Positions 33,532 to 42,931 of a stretch of DNA of 64,000 nucleotides are shown piece after piece. A program made the position numbers and the translations under genes. This DNA is from Mangrovihabitans endophyticus (GTDB lineage: Bacteria; Actinomycetota; Actinomycetes; Mycobacteriales; Micromonosporaceae), in assembly GCF_014646155.1 (NCBI RefSeq), contig NZ_BMMX01000008.1:62001-126000 (forward strand), given 5' to 3'. A model generated the notes under the pieces. That model saw nothing but the letters and a program-made list of their open reading frames with translations, did no database searches and was not told the DNA's origin. The number at the start of each line of letters is the position of its first letter. Position 1 is the stretch's first letter.

Positions 33532-34707
33532 ATGACGACTCTTCCGGTGATCCCGAGCAGCCCGGACGCTCCCGACGCGGTCGGTGGCCGCCGACGTCCG
33601 GCGATGCCGCCGCGCCATCTCGCCGATCTCGATCTGGCCGGCCGCCAGTCCGCCGTGGCGGGTCTGGGCGAGCCGGCATTCCGCGCCAAGCAGATCTCCG
33701 CGCACTACTTCGGCCGCCTGGTGCGCGATGCCGAGGCGATGACCGACCTGCCGGCCCGATCGCGGGCCCGGCTCACCGACGATCTGCTGCCGACGTTGCT
33801 CACGCCGGTGCGGGAGCAGGCGTGCGACGACGGCGCGACCCGCAAGACGCTGTGGAAGCTGCACGACGGCGCGTTGGTGGAAAGCGTGCTGATGGGCTAC
33901 CCGGACCGGGTCACGGCCTGCGTGTCGAGCCAGGCCGGCTGCGGCATGGCCTGCCCGTTCTGCGCGACCGGTCAGGCCGGCCTGACGCGCAACCTGTCGG
34001 TGGCGGAGATCGTCGACCAGGTGGTCTCGCTGGCCGGCGACGCCGCGTCCGGAAAGGTGACCGGCGCGCCGCCGCGGCTGTCCCGGGTGGTCTTCATGGG
34101 GATGGGCGAGCCGCTGGCCAATTACCCGCGCCTGGTTGCCGCGGTGCGCCGTCTCACCAACCCGTCGCCGGAGGGGCTGGGACTTTCGCAACGGCACATC
34201 ACGGTGTCCACCGTGGGCCTCGTGCCCGCCATGCGGCGGTTGACGGCGGAAGACCTTGCGGTGACCCTTGCGCTGTCCCTGCACGCCCCCGATGATGATC
34301 TGCGCGATGAGCTAGTCCCCGTCAACCAGCGTTGGAAGGTGGCCGAGGTGCTCGCAGCCGCGTTTGATCACGCGGCACGGACCGGACGCCGGGTCTCCAT
34401 TGAATATGCCCTGATCCGGGACGTCAACGATCAACCTTGGCGTGCCGACCTGCTCGGCAGACTGTTGCGCGGCAAGCTTGCCCATGTGAATCTCATCCCG
34501 CTCAACCCCACACCAGGGAGCAAGTGGGACGCGAGCCCGAAGCCGGTCGAGCGAGAGTTCGTGCGCAGGCTGCGGGCGGCCGGCGTGGCGACCACGGTCC
34601 GCGACACCCGCGGCCGGGAGATCGACGGCGCGTGCGGTCAACTGGCCGCGACTGAGGTGGCGGCGGTTCAAGGGGTACCCGCCGCCGACGCGGAGGTGGG
34701 ACAGTGA
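33532..34707 (+). CDS. rlmN: dual-specificity 23S rRNA/tRNA adenine-C2 methyltransferase RlmN
   Basis: Radical SAM enzyme making m2A2503 in 23S rRNA and m2A37 in tRNAs. 391 residues from ATG 33532 ([10 protein letters not shown]). Cys137, Cys141, Cys144 of CGMACPFC bind the 4Fe-4S cluster; Cys130 ([10 protein letters not shown]) and Cys368 (DGACGQLA) correspond to the two redox cysteines used in the methyl-transfer mechanism. GTG 33484, overlapping the cdsA stop, is the alternative start and would add 16 poorly conserved residues. All key residues intact. Confidence 0.94.
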   Translation: MTTLPVIPSSPDAPDAVGGRRRPAMPPRHLADLDLAGRQSAVAGLGEPAFRAKQISAHYFGRLVRDAEAMTDLPARSRARLTDDLLPTLLTPVREQACDDGATRKTLWKLHDGALVESVLMGYPDRVTACVSSQAGCGMACPFCATGQAGLTRNLSVAEIVDQVVSLAGDAASGKVTGAPPRLSRVVFMGMGEPLANYPRLVAAVRRLTNPSPEGLGLSQRHITVSTVGLVPAMRRLTAEDLAVTLALSLHAPDDDLRDELVPVNQRWKVAEVLAAAFDHAARTGRRVSIEYALIRDVNDQPWRADLLGRLLRGKLAHVNLIPLNPTPGSKWDASPKPVEREFVRRLRAAGVATTVRDTRGREIDGACGQLAATEVAAVQGVPAADAEVGQ

Positions 34708-34741
34708 GCGGGGCGACCCGGACGGTGGAGTGGGAGACGTT

Positions 34742-35971
34742 GTGAGTAGTCAGGGACAGCGTTTCCGGCGGCGCGCACTGCGGCGCGGTTACAAGGTCGA
34801 CGAGGTCGACACCTTCCTCGACCGTGTCGAGGCCACTCTGGCGGGGGAAGCCGTGGGCGCGCCGGTCGGTGCGCAGGAAGTGCACGACGTCGTGTTCCGG
34901 GTGCGCTTCGGCGGCTACGACGAGTGGCAGGTGGACCTGCATCTGGACCGTGTGGAACGGCAACTCGCCGAGTTGGAGGAGCGCGGCGGTCACGCGGACG
35001 GCCGCGGGATGCCGGGCGGCCAGGCGGGTGATCGGATGAGCCCCGGTGACCGGATGGGCCCCGGCGCGATGCCGGGCGGGATGGGACCGGGCGGGATGGC
35101 CCCGCCGACCGAGCGCCTGCCCGCCCCGATGCGCGGCGATGAGCGGATGCCGATGCGCGGGGACGAGCGGATGCCGATGCGCGGGGACGAGCGAATGCCG
35201 ATGCGCGGGGACGAGCGAATGCCGATGCGCGGCGATGAGCGGATGCCGATGCGCGGCGATGAGCGGATGCCGATGCGCGGCGATGAGCGAATGCCGATGC
35301 GCGGCGACGACCGCGCCCCCATGCCGGACGACCGGCCGATGTCCGGCCCGCCCATGCCGCAGCGACAGCAGCAACCGCAGCACGACCCGTACGGTCGATA
35401 CGACGACCCGGCCGGGTACGGGCAGCCGCCGCGTCCCGGTCCCGGCGGATACGACACGGGAAGCTTCGGCGCCTTCGAACCCGGCCGGCACGGCAAGGCC
35501 GACATGACCGCCGAGATCCGGATGCCCGAGCGCGAGCGCGACCGTGACCGCGGATGGGACGGCCCGTCGCCGATGAGCGGCCCGCCGATGCCCAGCCGGC
35601 CGATGAGCGCCCCGCCGACCGGGGGGATGCCGCCGCCGGCCGGTCCGCCCATGGGCGGGGGACCCGGCGGTGGCGGACCGGGCATGGGACCGCCGATGGG
35701 CGGCCAGGGCGGGCCCGGCGGTGAGCTGCATCGGGTGGACCAACTGCGGCGCACCTTCCAGCCGCGCCGTTTCGGTTCCGGATATGACCCGATGCAGGTG
35801 GACCGGCTCTTCGAGAGCATCCTGCAGGCCATGTCCGGCCGCGGCCCGATGCCGGTGGCCGAGGAGCAACTCGACACCCTGCAGTTCGGCCTGGTGCCGG
35901 GCGGCTACTTCGAGGCCGAGGTGGATCAGGCGCTGCGCGAGGTGAAGGACATCCTGCTGCGGCGGCGGTGA
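34742..35971 (+). CDS. DivIVA-domain protein with an octapeptide repeat
   Basis: 409-residue protein with DivI1A-type half-domains at both ends: GQRFRRRALRRGYKVDEVDTFLDRVEATL and VRFGGYDEWQVDLHLDRVERQLAELEE at the N-terminus, and LRRTFQPRRFGSGYDPMQVDRLFESIL and LVPGGYFEAEVDQALREVKDIL at the C-terminus. Between them lies an octapeptide array MRGDERMP (seven copies plus MRGDDRAP) and a long Gly/Pro/Met-rich stretch. DivIVA proteins localise to curved membranes and poles. GTG 34742 has GGGAG six bases upstream. Position between rlmN and DUF2631 is conserved in relatives as far as I recall. Confidence 0.82.
   Translation: MSSQGQRFRRRALRRGYKVDEVDTFLDRVEATLAGEAVGAPVGAQEVHDVVFRVRFGGYDEWQVDLHLDRVERQLAELEERGGHADGRGMPGGQAGDRMSPGDRMGPGAMPGGMGPGGMAPPTERLPAPMRGDERMPMRGDERMPMRGDERMPMRGDERMPMRGDERMPMRGDERMPMRGDERMPMRGDDRAPMPDDRPMSGPPMPQRQQQPQHDPYGRYDDPAGYGQPPRPGPGGYDTGSFGAFEPGRHGKADMTAEIRMPERERDRDRGWDGPSPMSGPPMPSRPMSAPPTGGMPPPAGPPMGGGPGGGGPGMGPPMGGQGGPGGELHRVDQLRRTFQPRRFGSGYDPMQVDRLFESILQAMSGRGPMPVAEEQLDTLQFGLVPGGYFEAEVDQALREVKDILLRRR
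35129..35320 (+). repeat. 24-base coding repeat, eight units
   Basis: Units start at 35129 and every 24 bases to 35297, each ATGCGCGGvGAyGAGCGvATGCC-like, encoding MRGDERMP; the last is MRGDDRAP. Units differ only at a few third positions, mostly GGCGAT versus GGGGAC, so the array expanded recently. Confidence 0.9.
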
Positions 35972-35990
35972 GCCGACGGCGGCGACGAGA

Positions 35991-36014
35991 AAGGGCCCGC
36001 GCATGCGGGCCCTT
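35991..36014. terminator. bidirectional terminator
   Basis: Perfect 10-bp stem AAGGGCCCGC / GCGGGCCCTT with loop GCAT between the convergent DivIVA-like and DUF2631 genes. It is flanked by A-rich DNA on the left and TTCG on the right, so it can work in both directions. Confidence 0.8.
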
Positions 36015-36028
36015 CGCGTCAAAGGAGA

Positions 36029-36256
36029 TTACTGGTCGTTGCGCTTGAGGCCGTTGCGCCGCAGGACCGCGTCGGTGATCACCGCGCCGACCAGGATCAG
36101 GGCGGTGACGACGAGGTAGACGTTCTCGGTGTTGCCCTCGTGGTTACCCCAGAACAGCGACAGGATCAGCACCGCGGTGCCGAGCGCGCCGATCCGGCCC
36201 CACTTGCGGTTGCCCGGCTTGAGCTGGTCGGGCGCGTAAACCGGCTCTTCTGCCAC
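36029..36256 (-). CDS. DUF2631 small membrane protein
   Basis: 75-residue actinobacterial DUF2631 protein: soluble start MAEEPVYAPDQLKPGNRKWGRIG, helix ~24-37 (ALGTAVLILSLFWG), loop with NHEGNTENV, helix ~46-63, basic end RRNGLKRNDQ. GTG start after AGGAGGACCG. Function unknown; stop is TAA. Divergent from the MBL-Rieske gene. Confidence 0.88.
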   Translation of the reverse strand: MAEEPVYAPDQLKPGNRKWGRIGALGTAVLILSLFWGNHEGNTENVYLVVTALILVGAVITDAVLRRNGLKRNDQ

Positions 36257-36385
36257 GATTCGGTCCTCCTGCGGATGCGATCACGTCTGCCGCCAAGTCT
36301 CGCATGCCGCCTCCCGCCGCGACCGACCAACCCGTACCCGGTACCTTCGATGCCGTCGGTTTCGAAGAGGCAGGGGAGTAGAGCG

Positions 36386-37957
36386 GTGCGGATCACAGGC
36401 ACTGGCCACGCGAGCATGCGGATCGACACGGCCGCCGGCAGCATTCTGTGCGATCCATGGGTCAATCCCGCATATTTCGCCTCATGGTTCCCGTTCCCCG
36501 ACAATTCCCTGCTCGACTGGGAGACCCTCGGCGACGTCGACTACCTGTACGTGTCGCACCTGCACCGGGACCACTTCGACGCGCTGAACCTCAAGCAGCA
36601 CGTGAGCAAGAAGGCGACGGTGCTGCTGCCCGAATACCCGACCAGTCAGCTCGAAGACGAGCTGCGGGAACTCGGCTTCACCCGCTTCCTGAAGACGAAG
36701 TCGAACGAGGTGCACGAGCTCGACGGCGGGCTCAAGGTGATGATCCAGGCGCTGACCAGCCCCACCGACGGGCCGATCGGTGACTCCTCGCTGTGGATAG
36801 AGCACGACGGCATCCGCGTGCTGAACCAGAACGACGCCCGCCCCACCGACCTGGCCCTCTTCGCCGAGCTGGGCCACGTGCACGCGCACATGCTGCAGTT
36901 CTCCGGCGCGATCTGGTACCCGATGGTGTACGAGCTGCCGGAGTCCGCCAAGCGGGCGTTCGGCAAGCAGAAGCGTGACCGCCAGTTCGACCGCACCTGG
37001 CGGTACATCGACGACCTGAAGGCGTCGCACGTCTTCCCGATCGCCGGCCCGCCGTGCTTCCTGGACGACGAGCTGTGGCAGTTCAACGACATCTTCGGCG
37101 ACGAGGGCAACATCTTCCCGGACCAGTCGGTCTTCCTGAGCGAGTACGCCAAGGTCGGCGGCACCAACGGCGTCGTGCTGCTGCCCGGCAGCGTGTCCGA
37201 GCTGACCACCGACACGATCACGACCACGCACCCGACGGACGTGGACGAGTTCTTCGCCAACAAGCAGGCGCACCTGGAAGAGATGCGCGAGCGCAAGCGG
37301 CCGGTCATCGAGGCGGAGAAGGCTTCCTGGCGGCACCCCGAGATCGACGTGCTCAAGGAGCTGAAGGCCCGCATCGAGCCGCTGCTGGAGGAGTCGATCT
37401 ACCTGGCCAAGGGAGTCGGCGGCCCGGTCCGGTTCGACCTCGTCGGCTACGACGACGAGTCGGTCGAGTCGATCGTCGTCGACTTCCCCGGCAAGCAGGT
37501 CCGCCCGTACGCGGACGAGAAGGTCCGCTACCGCTTCCGCACCCAGCGGGAGCTCATCGAGCACCTGATCTACGTCGACGAGGGCGACTGGGTCAACTCG
37601 CTGTTCCTGTCCTGCCGCTTCTCGGCGGCCCGGATCGGGCAGTACAACGAGTACGTGTACGCGTTCTTCAAGTGCCTGTCCGAGGAACGCCTGCAGTACG
37701 CCGAGGGCTGGTACGACGAACACGAGCGCGCGGTCGACGCCGAGGACACCACGCTCGGCGACTGGACCGTGCAGCGGCGGTGCCCGCACTTGAAGGCGGA
37801 CCTGAGCCGGTTCGGCATCGTGGACGGCAACGTGCTCACCTGCCAGTTGCACGGCTGGAAGTTCGACCTGCCCAGCGGGCGTTGCCTGACCAGCGTCGGG
37901 CACAAGATCCGCGCGTCGAAGGCCGGTGAGGCGGCGAGCACCGGCGAGACTGCCTAG
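36386..37957 (+). CDS. MBL-fold / Rieske 2Fe-2S fusion protein
   Basis: 523-residue two-domain protein. The metallo-beta-lactamase fold comes first, with SHLHRDHFD giving His58, His60, Asp62 and His63 and a UlaG/NAPE-PLD-like layout. The Rieske domain is C-terminal, with Cys466-x-His468 (RCPHLKAD) and Cys486-x2-His489 (CQLHGWKFD), 17 residues apart. The two domains together are known from CMP-sialic acid hydroxylase, but there the Rieske domain is N-terminal. The centre (~300-400) holds long helices. GTG 36386 has GGGGAG eight bases upstream. The stop TAG overlaps the stop of the convergent flavoprotein gene in the sequence CTAG. An oxygenase or hydrolase; substrate unknown. Confidence 0.85.
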   Translation: MRITGTGHASMRIDTAAGSILCDPWVNPAYFASWFPFPDNSLLDWETLGDVDYLYVSHLHRDHFDALNLKQHVSKKATVLLPEYPTSQLEDELRELGFTRFLKTKSNEVHELDGGLKVMIQALTSPTDGPIGDSSLWIEHDGIRVLNQNDARPTDLALFAELGHVHAHMLQFSGAIWYPMVYELPESAKRAFGKQKRDRQFDRTWRYIDDLKASHVFPIAGPPCFLDDELWQFNDIFGDEGNIFPDQSVFLSEYAKVGGTNGVVLLPGSVSELTTDTITTTHPTDVDEFFANKQAHLEEMRERKRPVIEAEKASWRHPEIDVLKELKARIEPLLEESIYLAKGVGGPVRFDLVGYDDESVESIVVDFPGKQVRPYADEKVRYRFRTQRELIEHLIYVDEGDWVNSLFLSCRFSAARIGQYNEYVYAFFKCLSEERLQYAEGWYDEHERAVDAEDTTLGDWTVQRRCPHLKADLSRFGIVDGNVLTCQLHGWKFDLPSGRCLTSVGHKIRASKAGEAASTGETA

Positions 37958-39549
37958 CGGCCCAGATCGGCGAGGATGCGGCGGGCCGCGTTGTGGCCCG
38001 CCGCGCCGATCACGCTGCCCGCCGGGTGCGTGCCCGCCGACCCGGCGTAGAGCCCGTCCAGCCCGGTGGCGTACGGCATCCGTTCGTCGAAGGACACCGT
38101 GTTGTCCACGTGGTGGATGTGGCCGCCGGTGATCCCGAAGTGCTCCTCGATGCCCGGCGGGGTGAGCGGCATCGTGTCGGCCACCAGAGCGGACGTGCCC
38201 GGCGCGTACCTGTCGCAGATGGCCAGCAGCCGGTCCACGTAACCGGGCAGCGCCTGCTCCCACGTGGTGCCCTCGATGCGGTACGGCACCGACTGCACGA
38301 ACAACGCGGACGAGTGGTGCCCGGCCTCGTCGCGCAGCGACGGATCCACCGTGGTGTGCAGGTACCACTCGATCGTCGGCTCCTCGGGCAGCCGCCCGGC
38401 CTGCACCTGCGACCACATCGCGCGGAGCGCGGCCATCGGCGACTCGGCGCCGCCCGCGTCGGCCAGACCCGCCGAACCGGGCAGCAGATGGATCGTCGAG
38501 CCGAACGGCGATGGGGCGTCCGCGGGCAGGCAGGAGAACCGGGGCAGCCCGGACAGCGCCAGGTTGACCTTCATGGTGGTGCCCGGCCGCCGTACCGCCT
38601 CCATCCGCGCGACCAGCTCGGCGGGCAGGGCACCCGCGGGAACCAGGGACATCAGCCGGTACGGGTCGCAGGCGCCCAGCACCACCCCGGCGCGCACCGC
38701 GCGGCCGTCGGCGAGCACCACCCCGTCGGCCGCGCCGCCGCTGACCGTGACGGCGGACACCGGCGTGCCGGTGCGTAGCACGGCTCCCGCGGCCCGTGCC
38801 GCGTCGGCGAACGCGCGGCTGACCGTGCCCATGCCGCCCTTCGCGATCATCCAGGTCCCGTCCGCGTCCGGCAGCCGGCACATGTTGTGCACCAGGAAGT
38901 TGTGACCGGTGCCCGGATCGTCCGGCCCGGCGTGCAGCCCGGACAGGCCGTCGGTCACCGCGTACATGCTCGTCAGCAGTTCGCTCTTGAACCCGAACCG
39001 GCCCAGATAGTCGGTGACCGACCCGCGTACCAAGTCCACGAAGGTGCTCTGCAACGCCGGCCGGATGTGCCGGTCGGCGATCTGCTCGACCGGCGCCGGC
39101 TCGTCCAGCCAGGCGGGTGCCAGGTCGGCGCGCAGCGCGGCGATCTCCACCGCCATCGCCTCGTCCGCGGCCAGGTCACGCGGCGAGAAGAACCGTTCCA
39201 TCTGCGCCCGGGTCGCCGCGCGGTCCCGCCCGAAGAGCAGGTACGGCGATCCCGGGCCGCCCGGGGTGGGCAGGAAATAGTGCGGGTCGCGGCGCAGCAC
39301 CGGGATGTCCACGTCCAGCGTGCGCAGCAGCTCCGGCGGCATCAGGCCGAGCAGGTACGACCCGGTGGACTGGCCCAGGCCGGGCGCGCCGCCGAACGGG
39401 TACTCGGTGCGGGCCGCGCCGCCGAGCACGTCCTCGGCTTCCAGCACCACGACGTCCAGGCCGGCGCGCGCCAGCAGCACGGCCGAGACGAGGCCGTTGT
39501 GCCCCGATCCGATGATCACCACGTCGGCGCGGGCGGGAAGGTCGGTCAT
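37954..39549 (-). CDS. phytoene desaturase-like FAD-dependent oxidoreductase
   Basis: 531-residue flavoprotein of the phytoene dehydrogenase/PYROXD2 type. FAD site VVIIGSGHNGLVSAVLLARAG (~10-30) with VLEAEDVLGGAART, and the C-terminal GLYAGSAGTHPAGSVIGAAGHNAARRIL typical of CrtI-like enzymes. Other carotenoid genes are absent, so a carotenoid role is not shown. Start ATG overlaps the YihY stop (ATGA, 39546-39549), so the two are one unit. Confidence 0.88.
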   Translation of the reverse strand: MTDLPARADVVIIGSGHNGLVSAVLLARAGLDVVVLEAEDVLGGAARTEYPFGGAPGLGQSTGSYLLGLMPPELLRTLDVDIPVLRRDPHYFLPTPGGPGSPYLLFGRDRAATRAQMERFFSPRDLAADEAMAVEIAALRADLAPAWLDEPAPVEQIADRHIRPALQSTFVDLVRGSVTDYLGRFGFKSELLTSMYAVTDGLSGLHAGPDDPGTGHNFLVHNMCRLPDADGTWMIAKGGMGTVSRAFADAARAAGAVLRTGTPVSAVTVSGGAADGVVLADGRAVRAGVVLGACDPYRLMSLVPAGALPAELVARMEAVRRPGTTMKVNLALSGLPRFSCLPADAPSPFGSTIHLLPGSAGLADAGGAESPMAALRAMWSQVQAGRLPEEPTIEWYLHTTVDPSLRDEAGHHSSALFVQSVPYRIEGTTWEQALPGYVDRLLAICDRYAPGTSALVADTMPLTPPGIEEHFGITGGHIHHVDNTVSFDERMPYATGLDGLYAGSAGTHPAGSVIGAAGHNAARRILADLGR

Positions 39550-40418
39550 GAGCAGGCAGCGTAGCGCGACGGCGGGCGGTCGGCGTCCGCCGAGGCGCTC
39601 CGGCGGGCGCGCAGATATCCGCTGGCGCTGCGGGTCGCCGCGTACCCGGCGAGCAGCAGCACGTGGAAGAGGTAGAGCCACAGGCCGACCGCCACCATGC
39701 CGCCGATCTGGGTGAATCCGCCGAACGGGACTCCCAGGTCCAGCGGCAGCGAGCAGAACAGCACGAAGCCGTGGAGGAAACCGGACAGGTTCGCCGCGGT
39801 GAACGACCCGATCAGCGCGGTGGCGAGCCACTCCGGCCGTCCCGGCGCCACATACCGGTAGACCCAGATCACCACCGGCGTGAGCACCAGCCACACGGCC
39901 AGGAACGACAGCACCACCCCGCCGACCGCGTACCACCCGCCGCGCACCCAGAGCCCGCTGGTCACCGGCATCGCGAGCAGGGCGGACAGCAGCAGGGCGG
40001 GGGCCGCGGCCAGCAGCGGCAGCCAGAGCAGCCGGCCGCGCCAGCCGACCAGCGGCTCGCCCGGATCGCGCAGCGACACGAACGCGCGTCGCAGCCCTTC
40101 GCCGTACAGCGTGGCGGGCAGCAGACTGGCGAGCGCGAGCATGGGTGTCAGGCCGAGGCCGGCGTCGATCAGCGCGGACAGCGCGTGCGGTACGCCGATG
40201 GCGTCGGGCAGCGCGTCGATGGTCTGCCCGGTGAGCCGGCGCACCCGTGCGGCCCCGGCGACCAGGCCGGTCAGCCAGATGGCCAGCAGGGCGACCGGAA
40301 CCACCGCGATCCCGGCGTAGAAGGTGACCGCGGCCGCGTGCAGTGCCACGTCGCGCCCTTGCAGCGGCCGGAACGGCAGCGCGAGCGCCCTCCGCCAGCG
40401 TGTCAGCCGTTCTCGCAT
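39546..40418 (-). CDS. YihY/BrkB-family membrane protein
   Basis: 290-residue integral membrane protein of the YihY/BrkB family with about six helices. Opening [42 protein letters not shown] is typical; conserved [36 protein letters not shown] and [17 protein letters not shown] follow. Often misnamed ribonuclease BN. ATG 40418 is chosen because it opens the Arg-rich conserved start; 55 bases separate it from the divergent dxr gene. Confidence 0.9.
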   Translation of the reverse strand: MRERLTRWRRALALPFRPLQGRDVALHAAAVTFYAGIAVVPVALLAIWLTGLVAGAARVRRLTGQTIDALPDAIGVPHALSALIDAGLGLTPMLALASLLPATLYGEGLRRAFVSLRDPGEPLVGWRGRLLWLPLLAAAPALLLSALLAMPVTSGLWVRGGWYAVGGVVLSFLAVWLVLTPVVIWVYRYVAPGRPEWLATALIGSFTAANLSGFLHGFVLFCSLPLDLGVPFGGFTQIGGMVAVGLWLYLFHVLLLAGYAATRSASGYLRARRSASADADRPPSRYAACS

Positions 40419-40461
40419 GGCATGTGCATACCCACACCGGGCCCGGGATGCGCACATCCGC

Positions 40462-40467
40462 CAGGAT
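40462..40467 (+). promoter_or_regulatory. possible -10 box of a leaderless dxr promoter
   Basis: CAGGAT ends six bases before ATG 40474; the first base departs from TANNNT, so weaker than the others. Confidence 0.35.
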
Positions 40468-40473
40468 GGACGC

Positions 40474-41673
40474 ATGCGTGACATCGTGTTGCTCGGTTCC
40501 ACCGGCTCCATCGGCACCCAGGCGGTCGACATCGTGCGCCGCGACCCGGAGCGTTTCCGGGTGGTCGCCCTGGGCGCCGGCGGCGGCAACGTCGAGTTGC
40601 TCGCCCGCCAGGCGTTGGAGCTGGGCGTGGACCTGGTCGGGGTGGCCCGTGCGAGCGCCGTGCAGGACCTCCAGCTAGCGTTCTACGCCGAGGCGACCAA
40701 GCGCGGGTACGCGACCGGGGACTTCGCCATCCCGAAGATCGTGGCCGGCCCGGACGCCATGACGGAGCTGGCCACGTGGCCGTGCGACGTGGTGCTCAAC
40801 GGCATGGTGGGCAGCCTGGGGCTGGCGCCGACGCTTGCCGCGTTGCGGGCCGGCCGGACCCTCGCGCTGGCCAACAAGGAGTCGCTGGTGGCCGGTGGGC
40901 CGCTGGTGCGCGCCGCCGCCCGGCCCGGCCAGATCGTCCCGGTGGACTCGGAGCATTCGGCACTCGCGCAGTGCCTGCGCGGCGGGCGTGCCGAGGAGGT
41001 CAGCCGGCTGGTGCTGACCGCCAGCGGGGGCGCCTTCCGCGGTCGTCGCCGCGCGGAATTGGCCGATGTCACGCCCCAGGAGGCACTCAAGCACCCGACG
41101 TGGGACATGGGCCCGGTGGTCACGATCAACTCCGCCACCCTGGTGAACAAGGGTCTTGAGGTGATCGAGGCGCACGAGCTGTTCGGCGTCCCGTACGACC
41201 GGATCGAGGTCGTGGTGCATCCGCAGTCGGTGCTGCACTCGATGGTGGAGTTCACCGACGGCTCCACGCTCGCCCAGGCCAGCCCGCCGGACATGCGCCT
41301 GCCGATCGCGCTCGCGCTGGCCTGGCCGGACCGGTTTCCGGGTGCCGCCACGCCGGTGGACTGGGCCGCCGCGCACACCTGGGAGCTGCGCCCGTTGGAC
41401 GCCGAGGCGTTCCCGGCGGTCGACCTGGCCAAGCGGGCGGGCCGCGCCGGTGGTTGCGTGCCGGCCGTCTTCAACGCCGCGAACGAGGAGTGTGTGGCCG
41501 CCTTCGTCGACGGTCGGCTACCGTTTCTGAGCATCGTCGAGACCCTCACGGGGGTGCTCGCGGCGGCACCTGATTTCGCCCCGCCGAGTACCGTCGATGA
41601 TGTGCTTGCCGCGGAGTCGTGGGCTCGTGCCCAGGCACAGCGGATGATCGCGACTGCGGCAGAAGGAGCCTGA
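40474..41673 (+). CDS. dxr: 1-deoxy-D-xylulose-5-phosphate reductoisomerase
   Basis: Second step of the MEP pathway: DXP to MEP with NADPH. 399 residues. NADPH motif [17 protein letters not shown] (~4-20), [12 protein letters not shown], substrate motif [69 protein letters not shown]. First gene of the conserved dxr-rip1-ispG operon, which places two MEP enzymes around the site-2 protease. Confidence 0.97.
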   Translation: MRDIVLLGSTGSIGTQAVDIVRRDPERFRVVALGAGGGNVELLARQALELGVDLVGVARASAVQDLQLAFYAEATKRGYATGDFAIPKIVAGPDAMTELATWPCDVVLNGMVGSLGLAPTLAALRAGRTLALANKESLVAGGPLVRAAARPGQIVPVDSEHSALAQCLRGGRAEEVSRLVLTASGGAFRGRRRAELADVTPQEALKHPTWDMGPVVTINSATLVNKGLEVIEAHELFGVPYDRIEVVVHPQSVLHSMVEFTDGSTLAQASPPDMRLPIALALAWPDRFPGAATPVDWAAAHTWELRPLDAEAFPAVDLAKRAGRAGGCVPAVFNAANEECVAAFVDGRLPFLSIVETLTGVLAAAPDFAPPSTVDDVLAAESWARAQAQRMIATAAEGA

Positions 41674-42926
41674 TGCTGTATTGGTTGGGGGCGGCGGCGT
41701 TCGCCCTCGCGATCCTGATCTCGGTGAGTCTGCACGAGCTGGGTCACATGGTCACGGCCAAGTACTTCGGCATGAAGGTCACCCGTTACTTCGTCGGCTT
41801 CGGCCCGACGATCTTCTCGGTCCGGCGCGGCGAGACCGAGTACGGCCTCAAGGCCGTGCCGCTCGGCGGCTTCTGCAAGATCGTCGGCATGACGCCGCAG
41901 GACGACGACGTGGCCCCGGAGGACCAGCCGCGCGCGATGTGGCGGTTCCCGGTGTGGAAGCGCACCGTCGTGATGTCCGCCGGTTCGATCACCCATTTCC
42001 TCCTCGCCATCGTGGCCATGTGGTTCGCCGCGGTCTTCGTCGGGTTGCCCAACCCGGCGATTCCGCAGAGCGCCGAGCAACTGAACGACGCCCCGGCGAT
42101 GATCCGCGTCGGCGACTGCGTGGTCATCGACCTGACGCAGAGCCCCTGCCAGGTGGGCAAGGGCGGCGCGGTGGCCGGTCCGGCGTACGCCGCGGGCCTG
42201 CGCACCGGCGACCTCGTCACCCGCGTCGGTGACACGCCGGTGGCCAACTACGGCCAGTTGGTGGATGCGATCCGTACCCGCCAGGCCGGACCCACCCCGT
42301 TCACGTACACCCGCGACGGTGCATCCCACACGACCACCGTCGACCTCGTCGCCGCCAACCGTCCGCCGCTGAACGAACCGGACGGCGACACGGTGCGCGT
42401 GCCGGTGGCGGGCATCGACTGGACCACCGACGAGCCCCCGTGGGTCACCTACGGCCCGGTGGACGCGGTGGGCGCCACCGGCGACTACGGCTGGTCCCTG
42501 GTGAAGGCGTCGTTCGAGGCGATGCAGCGGCTCCCGCAGAAGGTGCCCGCGCTGTGGCACTCGATCACCGGTGACGAGCGCGACCCGAACACCCCGATCA
42601 GCGTGGTCGGCGCGAGCCGGCTCGGCGGCGAGGCGGTCGAGGCCGGGGTGCCGCAGTACTTCCTGCTGATCTTCATCTCGCTGAACGTCTTCATCGGCAT
42701 CTTCAACCTGCTGCCCCTGCTGCCGCTGGACGGCGGTCACCTCGCCATCGCGTGGTACGAGCGGGCGCGTTCCTGGCTCTACAGCCGTCTGCGCAAACCC
42801 GATCCGGGTCGCGTCGACTACTACAAGCTGATGCCGATCACGTACGTCGTCATCCTCATCGGCGGTGCGTTCACCCTGCTGACCGCGACCGCCGACATCA
42901 TCAATCCGATTTCGATCTTCAAGTGA
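41673..42926 (+). CDS. rip1: site-2 intramembrane metalloprotease (Rip1/RseP family)
   Basis: M50 zinc protease that cuts anti-sigma factors and other membrane proteins inside the bilayer. 417 residues. Zinc motif HELGH (His21, Glu22, His25), PDZ domain (~115-215, [28 protein letters not shown]), and the third ligand in [13 protein letters not shown]. Four helices. ATG after AGAAGGAG; TGATG overlap with dxr. In relatives it lies between dxr and gcpE, as here. Confidence 0.95.
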   Translation: MLYWLGAAAFALAILISVSLHELGHMVTAKYFGMKVTRYFVGFGPTIFSVRRGETEYGLKAVPLGGFCKIVGMTPQDDDVAPEDQPRAMWRFPVWKRTVVMSAGSITHFLLAIVAMWFAAVFVGLPNPAIPQSAEQLNDAPAMIRVGDCVVIDLTQSPCQVGKGGAVAGPAYAAGLRTGDLVTRVGDTPVANYGQLVDAIRTRQAGPTPFTYTRDGASHTTTVDLVAANRPPLNEPDGDTVRVPVAGIDWTTDEPPWVTYGPVDAVGATGDYGWSLVKASFEAMQRLPQKVPALWHSITGDERDPNTPISVVGASRLGGEAVEAGVPQYFLLIFISLNVFIGIFNLLPLLPLDGGHLAIAWYERARSWLYSRLRKPDPGRVDYYKLMPITYVVILIGGAFTLLTATADIINPISIFK

Positions 42927-42931
42927 GTGAT

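Noticed and set aside
37954-39549. Carotenoid gene cluster
   Set aside because: A CrtI-like flavoprotein stands alone; no phytoene synthase, prenyltransferase or cyclase gene is in the window. dxr and ispG nearby are housekeeping.
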